Below are positions 1 to 7,663 of a DNA stretch of 12,681 nt, in pieces (position 1 is the first letter of the stretch; each line of letters starts with the position of its first letter). Under the pieces are notes generated by a model. The model was not told where the DNA came from. It saw only the letters and a list, made by a program, of their open reading frames with translations, and made no database searches. Both the position numbers and the translations under genes were made by a program. Source of the DNA: Phytoactinopolyspora endophytica (lineage in GTDB: Bacteria; Actinomycetota; Actinomycetes; Jiangellales; Jiangellaceae); NCBI RefSeq assembly GCF_004138495.1, contig NZ_ML142855.1, positions 79,086-91,766 on the forward strand, given 5' to 3'.

Positions 1-777
1 ATGATTCGCTTCACGCAGGCGTCGGTGACCTATCCGGGCGGGGTGACCGCGCTCGACGACATCAGCCTCGACATTCCCGATGGGCAGTTCGTCGTGATCG
101 TGGGGCTGTCCGGTGCCGGAAAGTCGACGTTGATCCGCACCGTCAACGGCCTGGTCCCGCTGGCCGGCGGCACCGTGCACGTCGGCGAGCGGGAGGTCGG
201 CGGGCTGTCCAGGAGACAGCTGCGTTCGCTCCGTGCCGACGCCGGCATGATCTTCCAGCACTACAACCTGGTGAATCGTACGACGGTGCTGAACAACGTG
301 CTGATGGGACGGCTCAACCGGGTGCCGGGCTGGCGGTCGATGCTGGGCTGGTGGGGCCGAGACGAGGTGGAGCGGGCGATGCGGGCCCTCGAGATCGTCG
401 AGATCGTGGACAAGGCGTATGTGCGCGCGGCCAACCTCTCCGGCGGCCAGCAGCAGCGGGTGGGCATCGCCAGGGCGCTGGCGCAGGAGCCGACGGTTCT
501 GCTCGCCGACGAGCCGGTCGCCTCGCTCGACCCGCCGACGTCGCGCACGGTCATGCGTTACCTGCAGAAGGCCAACCGTGATCTGGGCATCACGACGCTG
601 GTCAATCTGCACTTCCTCGACCTGGCCCGGGAGTATGCCGACCGGATCATCGGCCTGCGGGCCGGGAAGCTGGTGTTCGACGGCCCCGGGTCTGCCGTCG
701 ACGAGGGCGTGTTCGAGCAGATCTACGGCCGCAGCCTCACCGCCGATGACGTGCTTGAGGCCGAGGCGACGCTGTGA
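1..777 (+). CDS. phnC: PhnC-type ABC transporter ATP-binding protein
   Basis: A 258-residue cytoplasmic ATPase expected to power uptake of phosphonate, phosphite or a related oxyanion through the two PhnE permeases downstream. Visible motifs: Walker A GLSGAGKST (35-43), Q-loop Q86 in FQHYNLV, signature LSGGQQQR (146-153), Walker B LLADEP (167-172), D-loop SLD (175-177) and H-loop H204. The length matches PhnC (about 250-260), and the LNRTT/VLNNVLMGRL-like stretch after the Q-loop is typical of this family. The ATG at base 1 starts a complete domain, so the gene is probably whole although its ribosome site lies outside the window. The stop TGA shares GTGA with the next start, implying translational coupling. 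The family call is firm; the exact substrate cannot be read from the ATPase. No phnD or C-P lyase gene is present in the window. Confidence 0.9.
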   Translation: MIRFTQASVTYPGGVTALDDISLDIPDGQFVVIVGLSGAGKSTLIRTVNGLVPLAGGTVHVGEREVGGLSRRQLRSLRADAGMIFQHYNLVNRTTVLNNVLMGRLNRVPGWRSMLGWWGRDEVERAMRALEIVEIVDKAYVRAANLSGGQQQRVGIARALAQEPTVLLADEPVASLDPPTSRTVMRYLQKANRDLGITTLVNLHFLDLAREYADRIIGLRAGKLVFDGPGSAVDEGVFEQIYGRSLTADDVLEAEATL

Positions 778-1610
778 GCCTGCCTGGCGAGCAACTGAGC
801 CGTGAGCGGCCGATTCGTGAGCGACCGAGGCGTCCACGACCGAGCCTGTTCATGATCGGCGGGCTGATCGGCTTGGTCGGCTTCACCGTCGCAGCCGGTG
901 CGGACTGGAGATACGGCATCGGGTTCTCAGTGACGGAGATCTGGGACGGGCTGACCCGGTCCAATGCTCCGATGCGCGGCCTGGCCGAGATCGACCTCGG
1001 TGCCCTGACCGGTTCCCGGGCGAGAGACGGCTTCCTCGAGACGCTGCAGATGGCTGTGATGAGCTCCATCGCCGGTGCGCTCATCGCCCTGCCGCTCGCG
1101 CTGTTCAACTCCAAGCTGGGTGCGCCGAACCGTGCCGTCTATGCCGTGGTGAAGCTGCTCAACAATGTCATCCGTGCGATTCCCGACCTGCTCTGGGCGT
1201 TGCTGTTCGTGGCGGCGGTGAGCATCGGCGCACTGCCGGGCATCCTGGCTCTGTTCTTCTTCTCGCTCGGTGTGGTCACCAAACTGACCTCGGACACGAT
1301 CGACGGCATCGACCACGGCCCGGTCGAGGCCGCGCGGGCCAGCGGAGCGTCGCACCCTCAGATGCTGCGCTTCGCGGTGCTTCCGCAGATCTTGCCGGCC
1401 TACACGTCGTTCTCCATGTACTGCTTCGAGCTCAACCTCCGTGCCTCGGCGGTGCTCGGCTTCGTCGGCGCGGGCGGAATCGGCACCGTGATCGACTTCT
1501 ACCGCGGCCAGGGCCAATGGGACAGGGTATGGGGCGTGGTCGCGGGTTTCCTGGTCGTCGTCATCGTGGTGGAACGGATCTCGGCGGTGCTGCGGAAGCG
1601 GCTGCTGTGA
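774..1610 (+). CDS. phnE: PhnE-type ABC transporter permease (first copy)
   Basis: A 278-residue inner-membrane permease of the PhnE/BPD_transp_1 family, forming with the next gene the probable heterodimeric channel of a phosphonate-type importer. After an Arg-rich cytoplasmic N-terminus (10-22) a first membrane segment runs about 25-42, followed by hydrophobic segments near TLQMAVMSSIAGALIALPLA, LLFVAAVSIGALPGILALFF and the C-terminal VAGFLVVVIVV. The cytoplasmic EAA loop that docks on PhnC begins at E185 (EAARASGAS), and the C-terminal family signature RASAVLGFVGAGGIG follows. The GTG start at 774 overlaps the phnC stop and has GAGG at 763-766, seven bases upstream. Its own stop overlaps the start of the second permease. 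Family assignment is confident; substrate is inferred only from family. Confidence 0.88.
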   Translation: MSLPGEQLSRERPIRERPRRPRPSLFMIGGLIGLVGFTVAAGADWRYGIGFSVTEIWDGLTRSNAPMRGLAEIDLGALTGSRARDGFLETLQMAVMSSIAGALIALPLALFNSKLGAPNRAVYAVVKLLNNVIRAIPDLLWALLFVAAVSIGALPGILALFFFSLGVVTKLTSDTIDGIDHGPVEAARASGASHPQMLRFAVLPQILPAYTSFSMYCFELNLRASAVLGFVGAGGIGTVIDFYRGQGQWDRVWGVVAGFLVVVIVVERISAVLRKRLL

Positions 1611-2455
1611 GCGGAACGGAGACGCAGCGAGTAGCTGATGAACGGTTCCGGGACGCGGTGCGGCCTGAGAAGCCGTTCAACTGGTTCCGTCTGACCGTCA
1701 CTGTGGCGGTGGTCGCCGGGTTCCTGGGAGCCTCGTTGAGCGTGGACGCCAGATGGGAACGCCTCCCCGAGGTACCAGGCGAGCTGTGGAACATCTTCGG
1801 CCTGATGTTCGGCGACCTGGATCTCGCGGACCTGCCGGACGCATTGGACTCCATGTGGGAGTCGGTGGGGATCGCGTGGATCGGCACCATGATCGCGGCG
1901 GCGCTGTCCTTTCCGCTGGCGTTCCTGGCGGCGCGGAACGTCTCGGGGAGGGTCAGCGTCGTCGTCACCCGGCAGCTGCTGAACATTCCCCGCGCCATCC
2001 CGGAGATCATCTTCGCGGTGGCGCTGATACCGATCTTCGGGCTGGGACCGCTGGCCGGCACCGTGGCCATCGGCCTGAGCTCCACGGGCACCATCGGCAA
2101 GCTCTCCGCTGAGATCATCGAGGGGTGCGATCACGGTCCGATGGAGGCGGCGGACGCAGCGGGCGGATCGAAGCCGCAGCTTGTGCGCTGGGCGGTGATG
2201 CCACAGGTCATGCCCGAGATCATCGCGTTCTGGCTGTACCGGTTCGAGGTCAACATCCGGGCGTCGGCGGTGCTGGGCGTGGTCGGTGCCGGCGGCATCG
2301 GGACAATGCTGCAACAGAGCATCGAGTTCCGTCAGTGGGCTTCGGCGGGGATGGCACTCATCGTCGTCGTTCTGGTGACGATACTCATCGACATGGCCTC
2401 GGGCGCGATCCGTCGCCGGATCATCCGTGGGCCTCGGCCTGCAGCTCAGACGTAG
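1607..2455 (+). CDS. phnE: PhnE-type ABC transporter permease (second copy)
   Basis: A 282-residue permease, homologous to but clearly diverged from the preceding one, as in known PhnE1/PhnE2 pairs. A first membrane segment lies at about 28-45 after a charged N-terminus; the EAA loop begins at E180 (EAADAAGGS); the family signature RASAVLGVVGAGGIG follows, then a final membrane segment (GMALIVVVLVTILIDMA) and a basic tail. An open frame extends upstream to 1517, but that part lies inside the first permease gene and encodes Gly/Arg-rich sequence. The GTG at 1607, overlapping the preceding TGA as GTGA with GGAAG at 1594-1598, fits the operon pattern and family length. The stop TAG at 2453-2455 lies 11 bases from the end of the convergent FHA-ABC gene. 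Confidence 0.87.
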   Translation: MSGTETQRVADERFRDAVRPEKPFNWFRLTVTVAVVAGFLGASLSVDARWERLPEVPGELWNIFGLMFGDLDLADLPDALDSMWESVGIAWIGTMIAAALSFPLAFLAARNVSGRVSVVVTRQLLNIPRAIPEIIFAVALIPIFGLGPLAGTVAIGLSSTGTIGKLSAEIIEGCDHGPMEAADAAGGSKPQLVRWAVMPQVMPEIIAFWLYRFEVNIRASAVLGVVGAGGIGTMLQQSIEFRQWASAGMALIVVVLVTILIDMASGAIRRRIIRGPRPAAQT

Positions 2456-2466
2456 GCGCGATCGCT

Positions 2467-4617
2467 TTAGAGGACGCGCAGACGACGGCGGGCGATGTAG
2501 GTCGCGACGACACCGATCGCCGTGAGGGCCAGCAGCGCACCCAACCAGGCCAGCGCGTTGTGCCTCCACAGGACATCATCCGGCGAGTTGGGCATCAGCC
2601 CGGTCACGTCCACCGTCGACGCGCTCATCGCATACCCCCAGCGGCTCGGGGACAGCCAGGACAACTGGTCGATGAAGGCGCGTCCGGTGACCTCGATCAA
2701 TCCGCCGCTGAAGACGAGCTGCGCCATGATCGCGAGGACCAGCGGCGGCATAGTCTGCTCGGGGGTGGACACGAGAGACGAGACGACCAGTCCGAGTATC
2801 GCCGAGACGACGGCCGTTGCGGCGAGGGCCACGCCCAGCTCGAACCCGCCCTTCCCGATGATCACGCCGTCCTCCGGGCCGTCGCGGACCATCAGCGTCA
2901 ATGCGAGCAGGATGATCGACTGGACCACCGCGAACGCGCCGAAGATGATGAGCTTCGATGCGAGGTACGCATCCGGCATCAGGCCGGCCGCGCGCTCGTG
3001 CCGGTAGATCCGGCGCTCGGCGACGATGTCGCGGACGGTCGCGGCCATGCCCATGAACGACGCGCCGACCACCAGAATGACCAGTAGCCGCATCGCCTCG
3101 GTGCTGCCGCCGTGGGCCGGGCGTCCGAGACCGGACTCGTTGGGGATCGCCAGCCCCAGGATCGCCAGCCCGACCGGCAGCGCCAGCATGAATCCGGCGA
3201 ACGGCCGGTCGGCGAAGATCAGTTGGACCTGGCGTCGGCACAGCACCCACATCTGCTGCCGCATGCGTTTCTCGTCGTCGGCGGCCTTCGGGCCGACTAC
3301 CTCGGGTGTCTCGCTCTTCGACCGTGTCAGCAGCCGTGCCGGGAGCATCGAACGGGTTCCCGCGGGTGGGGCCGGGTGCACTGCAGGGGGAGGCGGGTGT
3401 CCCGGAGCATGGGCAGGCCTTGCGGACGGCCCAGGCCATGCGGCCGGTGGCGGTGCGGGCTGCGGCGGCGCATGGGGCGGCGGCGGTGCCTGCGCCGGGC
3501 GTGGCCGCGGGACCTTGAGCTTCTCGAAGATGTCGGCCCAGTCTGAGGTGCCGAAATGGTCGGCGATGCCGGCCGGTGGCCCGAAATACTCGATCTGGCC
3601 CCCAGGGACCATGATCAGGACGTCGTCGCAGATGTCCACGTGGGCGAGGTCGTGTGTGGTGACAAGGACGAGCCGTCCGTCGTCGGCCAGCTCGCGCAGC
3701 GTGGTCATGATCTGGCGCACCAGTGCCGGATCGAGCCCGGAGGTAGGTTCGTCGAGAATCAGCATGGACGGGCGGGTGATCAGCTCGAAGCCGATGGCGA
3801 GGCGTCGCTGCTGCCCGCCCGACATGTTCTCGATCCGGGTTGCCCTGCTGTCAGCGAGGCCCAGCTCCGTGAGGACCTCGTCGACGCGTGTGGTCCGCTC
3901 CTCGGCCGTCGTGTCGTGGGAGAGCCGTAGCTCAGCGGTGTACTGCATGGCCCGCCGGGCGCCGAGCTGACGATGGGCGATGGTGTGCTGTGGAACCACA
4001 CCGATGCGGCCGTGGATCTCCTCCTGGCTGTGATGAGTGTCGAAGCCCTGGTAGTGGACGGAACCGTGGGACGGCTCGAGCTCACCGCTGATCTGCCGAA
4101 GCAGCGTCGACTTGCCACAGCCCGACGGCCCGATAACGGCGACCAAACGGGAACCGCTCAGGTTCACGTTGACGTTCTCGGTGAGCGTGGGGCCTTTCGG
4201 CAACGTGTAGTAGAGGTTCTGCACCACCAGGCTGCCTTCGGCCGGGGCGTCAGCCAACGGCGCAAGGCCGGACGGCCCGACGATGAATCGCGTCTTGCCG
4301 AATGTGACGATGTGGCCGTCGCGGACATATATGCCGCGCTCGACGAGGACGCCCTGGGCGAAGGTCTGGTGGTGGCCGCTGAGGTCGTCGAGCCGGTAAC
4401 CGTCGCTGGTCGGTGTCAGCCTGGCGTGATGGCGCGCGGTCAGCAGGTCATCGATGACGATGTCGTTGTCCGCAGCCCGGCCCACTCGGATCATCGGCGG
4501 TCGTTGCGGTCGTTGCGGTGGATGGGGAGGAGAGGACGGTGGCCCGTGCGCTGGAGAGGTGCTGGACCTTTCCACCGGTCCGCCGTCGTCGGGCCGGGGT
4601 GGGCCTGCGCCAGTCAC
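2467..4617 (-). CDS. FHA domain-containing ABC transporter, fused ATPase and ABC2-type permease
   Basis: A 716-residue half-transporter with its own regulatory domain, related by architecture to mycobacterial Rv1747 but with one FHA domain rather than two. Order: Pro-rich N-terminus (1-41); FHA domain (about 43-113) keeping G46-R47 and H64 but with A61 where pThr-binding FHA domains have Ser, and H83-Q84 in place of Asn-Gly; ABC ATPase with Walker A GPSGCGKST (163-171), Q210, signature MSGGQQRR (265-272), Walker B LILDEP (286-291) and H322; a very Pro-rich linker (about 370-420); then an ABC2/ABCG-type membrane domain from about 473 to the end. It probably exports a lipid or envelope component; substrate unknown. 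Start: GTG at 4617 has GGAGGA five bases-odd upstream (4621-4626). The frame stays open to 4842, and M42 (4494) is a less likely start because it would begin directly at the FHA core. The linker holds T437-P438, a possible Ser/Thr-kinase site by analogy with Rv1747. Confidence 0.85.
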   Translation of the reverse strand: MTGAGPPRPDDGGPVERSSTSPAHGPPSSPPHPPQRPQRPPMIRVGRAADNDIVIDDLLTARHHARLTPTSDGYRLDDLSGHHQTFAQGVLVERGIYVRDGHIVTFGKTRFIVGPSGLAPLADAPAEGSLVVQNLYYTLPKGPTLTENVNVNLSGSRLVAVIGPSGCGKSTLLRQISGELEPSHGSVHYQGFDTHHSQEEIHGRIGVVPQHTIAHRQLGARRAMQYTAELRLSHDTTAEERTTRVDEVLTELGLADSRATRIENMSGGQQRRLAIGFELITRPSMLILDEPTSGLDPALVRQIMTTLRELADDGRLVLVTTHDLAHVDICDDVLIMVPGGQIEYFGPPAGIADHFGTSDWADIFEKLKVPRPRPAQAPPPPHAPPQPAPPPAAWPGPSARPAHAPGHPPPPAVHPAPPAGTRSMLPARLLTRSKSETPEVVGPKAADDEKRMRQQMWVLCRRQVQLIFADRPFAGFMLALPVGLAILGLAIPNESGLGRPAHGGSTEAMRLLVILVVGASFMGMAATVRDIVAERRIYRHERAAGLMPDAYLASKLIIFGAFAVVQSIILLALTLMVRDGPEDGVIIGKGGFELGVALAATAVVSAILGLVVSSLVSTPEQTMPPLVLAIMAQLVFSGGLIEVTGRAFIDQLSWLSPSRWGYAMSASTVDVTGLMPNSPDDVLWRHNALAWLGALLALTAIGVVATYIARRRLRVL

Positions 4618-4620
4618 GTG

Positions 4621-4626
4621 TCCTCC
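4621..4626 (-). promoter_or_regulatory. Ribosome binding site deciding the FHA-ABC start
   Basis: On the minus strand this reads GGAGGA and ends four bases before the GTG at 4617. It is the only strong Shine-Dalgarno match in the long upstream open frame, so it fixes the start there. Confidence 0.7.
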
Positions 4627-4659
4627 GGGTGCACATCGCTTTTCAGGGTCCGGCGGACC

Positions 4660-4665
4660 AGCATA
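4660..4665 (-). promoter_or_regulatory. Possible -10 element for FHA-ABC
   Basis: The minus strand reads TATGCT, fitting the actinobacterial TAnnnT pattern, about 43 bases upstream of the GTG start. No recognisable -35 hexamer lies 16-18 bases further upstream, so this is tentative. Confidence 0.3.
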
Positions 4666-4821
4666 GAGGTTCGTGGCGTTCGGCGAGCGACGCCGTGCGA
4701 CGGCTCCGCGATGTCGTCCGAGTTGGTGATGCGTTGGAGCCGAGTATGGCCTGTCGTGGCCCTCCGGTGACGGCCACACAGAGCCGGTGGTAAAGGATCT
4801 ACGGTCTGCGCTACGTATGTT

Positions 4822-4835
4822 GAGACAGATGTCTC
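4822..4835. promoter_or_regulatory. Operator-like inverted repeat upstream of hom
   Basis: Perfect 6-2-6 inverted repeat GAGACA-GA-TGTCTC. The two-base centre is too short for an RNA hairpin loop, so a dimeric repressor site is the more natural reading. It directly follows a -10-like TATGTT and lies 113 bases upstream of the hom start, in a place where it could affect either divergent gene. No regulator is recognised. Confidence 0.35.
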
Positions 4836-4852
4836 GCATCATGGACGGGTGG

Positions 4853-4898
4853 CGCTAGATCCTTCGGGCTTCGCGGACACTTGGAACGAAGCCTAGCG
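4853..4898 (+). promoter_or_regulatory. Leader hairpin upstream of hom
   Basis: GGCTTCG (4867-4873) pairs perfectly with CGAAGCC (4887-4893) across a 13-base loop, and CGCTA (4853-4857) pairs with TAGCG (4894-4898) outside a nine-base left bulge. It would form in the hom 5' UTR, about 50 bases before the start. There is no following U-run, and it matches no riboswitch I recognise. It may be structural or regulatory. Confidence 0.3.
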
Positions 4899-4936
4899 TG
4901 ACCGGCAGCCTGGAACGGCGAGGCGAGTAGTTGAGA

Positions 4937-4942
4937 GGGAGG
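4937..4942 (+). promoter_or_regulatory. Ribosome binding site deciding the hom start
   Basis: GGGAGG followed by six bases and ATG at 4949. The ATG at 4943 abuts this site and the TTG at 4931 lies before it, so 4949 is the sensible start. Confidence 0.65.
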
Positions 4943-4948
4943 ATGCGG

Positions 4949-6241
4949 ATGAGCACACTGCGAGTGGCGCTTCTCGGCTGCGGAGTGGTCGGCTCCGAGG
5001 TCGCTCGCCAGATGGTCGAGCACGCGGACGACCTCGCAGCGCGTATCGGTGCGCGGCTTGAGCTCGTCGGGGTGGCAGTCCGCAGAACGGGACGGGACCG
5101 GGCCGTACCGGGCGTCGACCCTGAGATCTTCACCACCGATGCGGCCGGGTTGGTGTCGCGTGACGACGTCGACCTGGTGATCGAGGTGATCGGCGGGATC
5201 GAGCCCGCACGGAGCCTGATCCTGACCGCCATGGAGCGGGGCAAGTCCGTGGTGACCGCGAACAAGGCGTTGCTCGCCGACGACGGTTTCGCCCTGCACA
5301 CCGCTGCCGACAAGCACCGGGTCGATCTCTACTACGAGGCGGCCGTCGCCGGTGCCATACCGCTGCTCCGGCCGCTGCGTGAGTCGCTCGCCGGTGACCA
5401 CGTCACCAGAGTGCTGGGCATCGTCAACGGCACCACCAACTACGTGCTCGATCAGATGGACACCAACGGCAGCGGCTTCGCCGAAGCTCTCGAAGAGGCT
5501 CAGGCGCTGGGGTACGCCGAAGCCGACCCGACGGCGGACATCGAAGGGTACGACGCTGCCGCCAAGGCCGCGATCCTGGCGGGTATCGCGTTCCACTCGC
5601 CGGTCAGCCTGGCAGACGTCCATCGAGAAGGAATCAGCGAGGTGACGGCCGCGGACGTCGCGGGCGCCAAGGCCATGGGCGCCGTGGTCAAGCTGCTCGC
5701 GATCTGTGAGCTCGCGCCCGGTGGCGAAGCCGTCGGGGTGCGGGTCCACCCGGCGATGATCCCGCGTTCGCATCCGCTGGCGGGTGTCCGCGGCGCATAC
5801 AACGCGGTCTTCGTGGAAGCGGAGTCCGCTGGCCAGCTCATGTTCTACGGTCCGGGGGCCGGCGGTACGCCTACGGCCAGCGCCGTTCTCGGTGACCTGG
5901 TGACGGTGGCGCGCAACCGGGTGGGCGGTGTCACGGGCCCAGGCGGGTCTTGGTACGCCGACCGTCGGGTGCACCCGATGGGCGAGACGGTCACGCGCTA
6001 CCACATCAGCCTCGACGTCGAGGATCGCCCGGGCGTGCTGGCGGCGGTCGCCACGGTGTTCGCCAGGCACGACGTGTCGATCGAGACGGTCCGGCAGCGC
6101 ACCGAGGTCCCCGACGGCGCCGAGCTGGTCGTCGTCACTCATCAGGCGTCGGACGAGGCGCTCACGGCGACCGTGGACGACCTCGCGAAGCTCGACACCG
6201 TCCGGGACGTCATGTCGGTGAAGCGCGTCGAGGGCGAGTAA
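4949..6241 (+). CDS. hom: Homoserine dehydrogenase
   Basis: A 430-residue cytosolic enzyme that reduces aspartate 4-semialdehyde to homoserine with NAD(P)H, the branch point to threonine, isoleucine and methionine. The Rossmann loop GCGVVG is at 10-15, the NKALLA motif includes K106, the VNGTTNYVL motif starts the substrate domain, and the catalytic pair D202-xxx-K206 lies in GYDAAAK. A C-terminal ACT domain spans about 351-430 (YHISLDVEDRPGVLA), the part that mediates threonine feedback in this family. Length matches monofunctional actinobacterial Hom. The start at 4949 (MSTLRVALLG) is chosen from the ribosome site; 4943 or TTG 4931 would add two or six residues. thrC and thrB follow on the same strand, but a 275-bp gap holding an inverted-repeat element separates hom from thrC. 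lysA and argS, often found upstream in this phylum, are absent. Confidence 0.95.
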   Translation: MSTLRVALLGCGVVGSEVARQMVEHADDLAARIGARLELVGVAVRRTGRDRAVPGVDPEIFTTDAAGLVSRDDVDLVIEVIGGIEPARSLILTAMERGKSVVTANKALLADDGFALHTAADKHRVDLYYEAAVAGAIPLLRPLRESLAGDHVTRVLGIVNGTTNYVLDQMDTNGSGFAEALEEAQALGYAEADPTADIEGYDAAAKAAILAGIAFHSPVSLADVHREGISEVTAADVAGAKAMGAVVKLLAICELAPGGEAVGVRVHPAMIPRSHPLAGVRGAYNAVFVEAESAGQLMFYGPGAGGTPTASAVLGDLVTVARNRVGGVTGPGGSWYADRRVHPMGETVTRYHISLDVEDRPGVLAAVATVFARHDVSIETVRQRTEVPDGAELVVVTHQASDEALTATVDDLAKLDTVRDVMSVKRVEGE

Positions 6242-6280
6242 GCCCCGGGTCGACAGGGCCACGGGCTCGACTCTCAGTGG

Positions 6281-6398
6281 AGGTGGGGCGGGAGATTCTC
6301 TTCTCGCTCTCACGCGGTCGGCGGTCGGCTTAGGTGGGCTGGTTGCGTGTAGAGCCCGCCGCCCGAAGATCGCTCCGAAGAAATCTCCCGCCCCACCT
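6281..6398. repeat. 118-bp element with perfect 17-bp terminal inverted repeats
   Basis: The 17 bases at 6281-6297 (start AGGTGGGGCG) are the exact reverse complement of 6382-6398. After one bulged base (C6298), five more pairs form (6299-6303 with 6377-6381). Outside, 6277-6280 can pair with 6399-6402 using two G.U pairs. Within the 73-base interior, GGTGGGCT (6333-6340) pairs with AGAGCCCGCC's last eight bases (6353-6360), one G.U, around a 12-base loop, and CGGTCGG occurs twice in tandem (about 6315-6328). It sits between hom and thrC with no coding sequence and no obvious flanking target duplication. It could be a MITE-like repeat, an intercistronic RNA structure, or a terminator/attenuator; there is no U-tract. 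The pairing is certain; the role is not known. Confidence 0.75.
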
Positions 6399-6516
6399 TC
6401 GCCGGTCATCCGAGCGGAGGGCGGAACTGCCGGGGAGTCTCGCCGTCGAGGCGGGTGGATAGGGCTACAGGGCGCCGGATGGACGCCGGGGACAGGGGTT
6501 GAGGGGAGCGTGGATA

Positions 6517-7626
6517 ATGGGTGCCGTGACCAGTGGAATGGTTGATGCCCCAGCCCGGACGCGTCTATGGCGCGGTGTCATCGACGAGTACCGTGATCGG
6601 CTTCCGGTGACGACGGACACCCCTGTGGTGACCCTGCGCGAGGGCGGGACGCCGCTCGTGCCGGCGCCGTGGCTGTCCGAGCAGACAGGCTGTGACGTTC
6701 ATCTCAAGGTCGAGGGGGTCAACCCCACCGGTTCGTTCAAGGACCGCGGCATGACCGTGGCCATCTCTAAGGCGGCCGAGGAAGGCGCTGAGGCCGTCGT
6801 CTGTGCCTCGACGGGCAACACCAGCGCGTCGATGGCCGCGTACGCCGTTCGCGCCAAGATGCGGCCGGTGGTCCTCGTCCCAGACGGCAAGATCGCGGGA
6901 CCGAAGCTTGCCCAGGCCGTTGTGCACGGCGGGGTGATCGCGTCCGTCGACGGCAACTTCGACGACTGTCTACGGCTCGCCCGCGAGCTCGCCGAGACCT
7001 ACCCGGTCGCCCTGGTCAACTCGGTCAACCCGTATCGGTTGGCCGGTCAGAAGACGGCGGCCTTCGAGGTCGTGGACGACCTCGGCGATGCCCCGGACAT
7101 TCATGTCCTGCCAGTCGGCAACGCGGGGAACATCTCCGCCTACTGGATGGGTTACACCGAGTACGCAGCGGACCGGATCACCACGCGCAGGCCCAGGATG
7201 TGGGGCTTCCAAGCGGCAGGCGCGGCGCCGCTGGTGCACGGTGTGCCGGTGGCCGCGCCCGACACCGTGGCTAGTGCGATCCGGATCGGCAATCCGGCCT
7301 CATGGACGCTCGCCGTCGCCGCGCGGGATGAGTCCGAAGGCCAGATCGACGCCGTCAGCGATGAGCAGATACTCGCGGCGCAGCAAGAGCTTTCGGGGCA
7401 GGAGGGCCTGTTCGTCGAGCCGGCGTCCGCTGCGGGCGTGGCCGGCCTGCTTCACTACGCGCGTAGCGGTCAGCTGGATGCGGGTCAACAGATCGTCGTG
7501 ACTGTGACGGGACACGGTCTGAAGGACGTCGACACGGCCAGTTCGTTCTATGGGGAGATCCGTCCCTACCCGGTCGCCGCGGAGGCCGTAGCCGCAGCCG
7601 AGGCATTGGGGTTGGCCCGAGCGTGA
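6517..7626 (+). CDS. thrC: Threonine synthase
   Basis: A 369-residue PLP enzyme converting O-phosphohomoserine to threonine and phosphate. The PLP lysine is K75 in [11 protein letters not shown], followed by the [13 protein letters not shown] phosphate-binding motif, a mid-protein [13 protein letters not shown] segment and a C-terminal TVTGHGLKD motif, all typical of the short fold-type II threonine synthases (about 350-370 residues). The ATG at 6517 is preceded by AGGGGAG (6502-6508) with eight bases between. An upstream TTG (6499) overlaps that site, and GTG 6526 or ATG 6538 would be too far from it. The 118-nt region before the gene, after the inverted-repeat element, has no clear promoter. 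thrB follows after 37 bases, so the two are probably co-transcribed. Confidence 0.95.
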   Translation: MGAVTSGMVDAPARTRLWRGVIDEYRDRLPVTTDTPVVTLREGGTPLVPAPWLSEQTGCDVHLKVEGVNPTGSFKDRGMTVAISKAAEEGAEAVVCASTGNTSASMAAYAVRAKMRPVVLVPDGKIAGPKLAQAVVHGGVIASVDGNFDDCLRLARELAETYPVALVNSVNPYRLAGQKTAAFEVVDDLGDAPDIHVLPVGNAGNISAYWMGYTEYAADRITTRRPRMWGFQAAGAAPLVHGVPVAAPDTVASAIRIGNPASWTLAVAARDESEGQIDAVSDEQILAAQQELSGQEGLFVEPASAAGVAGLLHYARSGQLDAGQQIVVTVTGHGLKDVDTASSFYGEIRPYPVAAEAVAAAEALGLARA

Positions 7627-7663
7627 GGGCACTCGCAAGCCGGCCTCTCGGGGCGTGTGACCG

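Larger units (their letters stand above)
4618..4948. other. Divergent intergenic control region between FHA-ABC and hom
   Basis: This 331-bp stretch separates the starts of two divergent genes and holds no convincing coding sequence. From left to right it contains the FHA-ABC ribosome site, a minus-strand -10-like TATGCT (4660-4665), a featureless GC-rich stretch, plus-strand -10-like TATGTT (4816-4821, no good -35), an operator-like inverted repeat (4822-4835), a leader hairpin (4853-4898) and the hom ribosome site. Promoter positions are pattern matches only. Confidence 0.5.

Noticed and set aside
2456..2466. GCGATCGC palindrome (2458-2465) between convergent genes as a terminator
   Set aside because: An 8-bp self-complementary site with no loop cannot form a terminator hairpin; no other stem is seen there.
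1499..2569. Antisense frame across the second permease
   Set aside because: Arg/His/Asp-rich shadow; the plus-strand permease has full family motifs.
4618..4842. In-frame N-terminal extension of FHA-ABC by 75 codons
   Set aside because: A strong ribosome site sits right before GTG 4617, and the extension has no domain-like sequence and would remove the divergent promoter region.
4811..6409. 532-codon antisense frame covering hom
   Set aside because: GC-rich shadow with His/Arg/Asp-biased composition and no domain; hom on the other strand explains the region.
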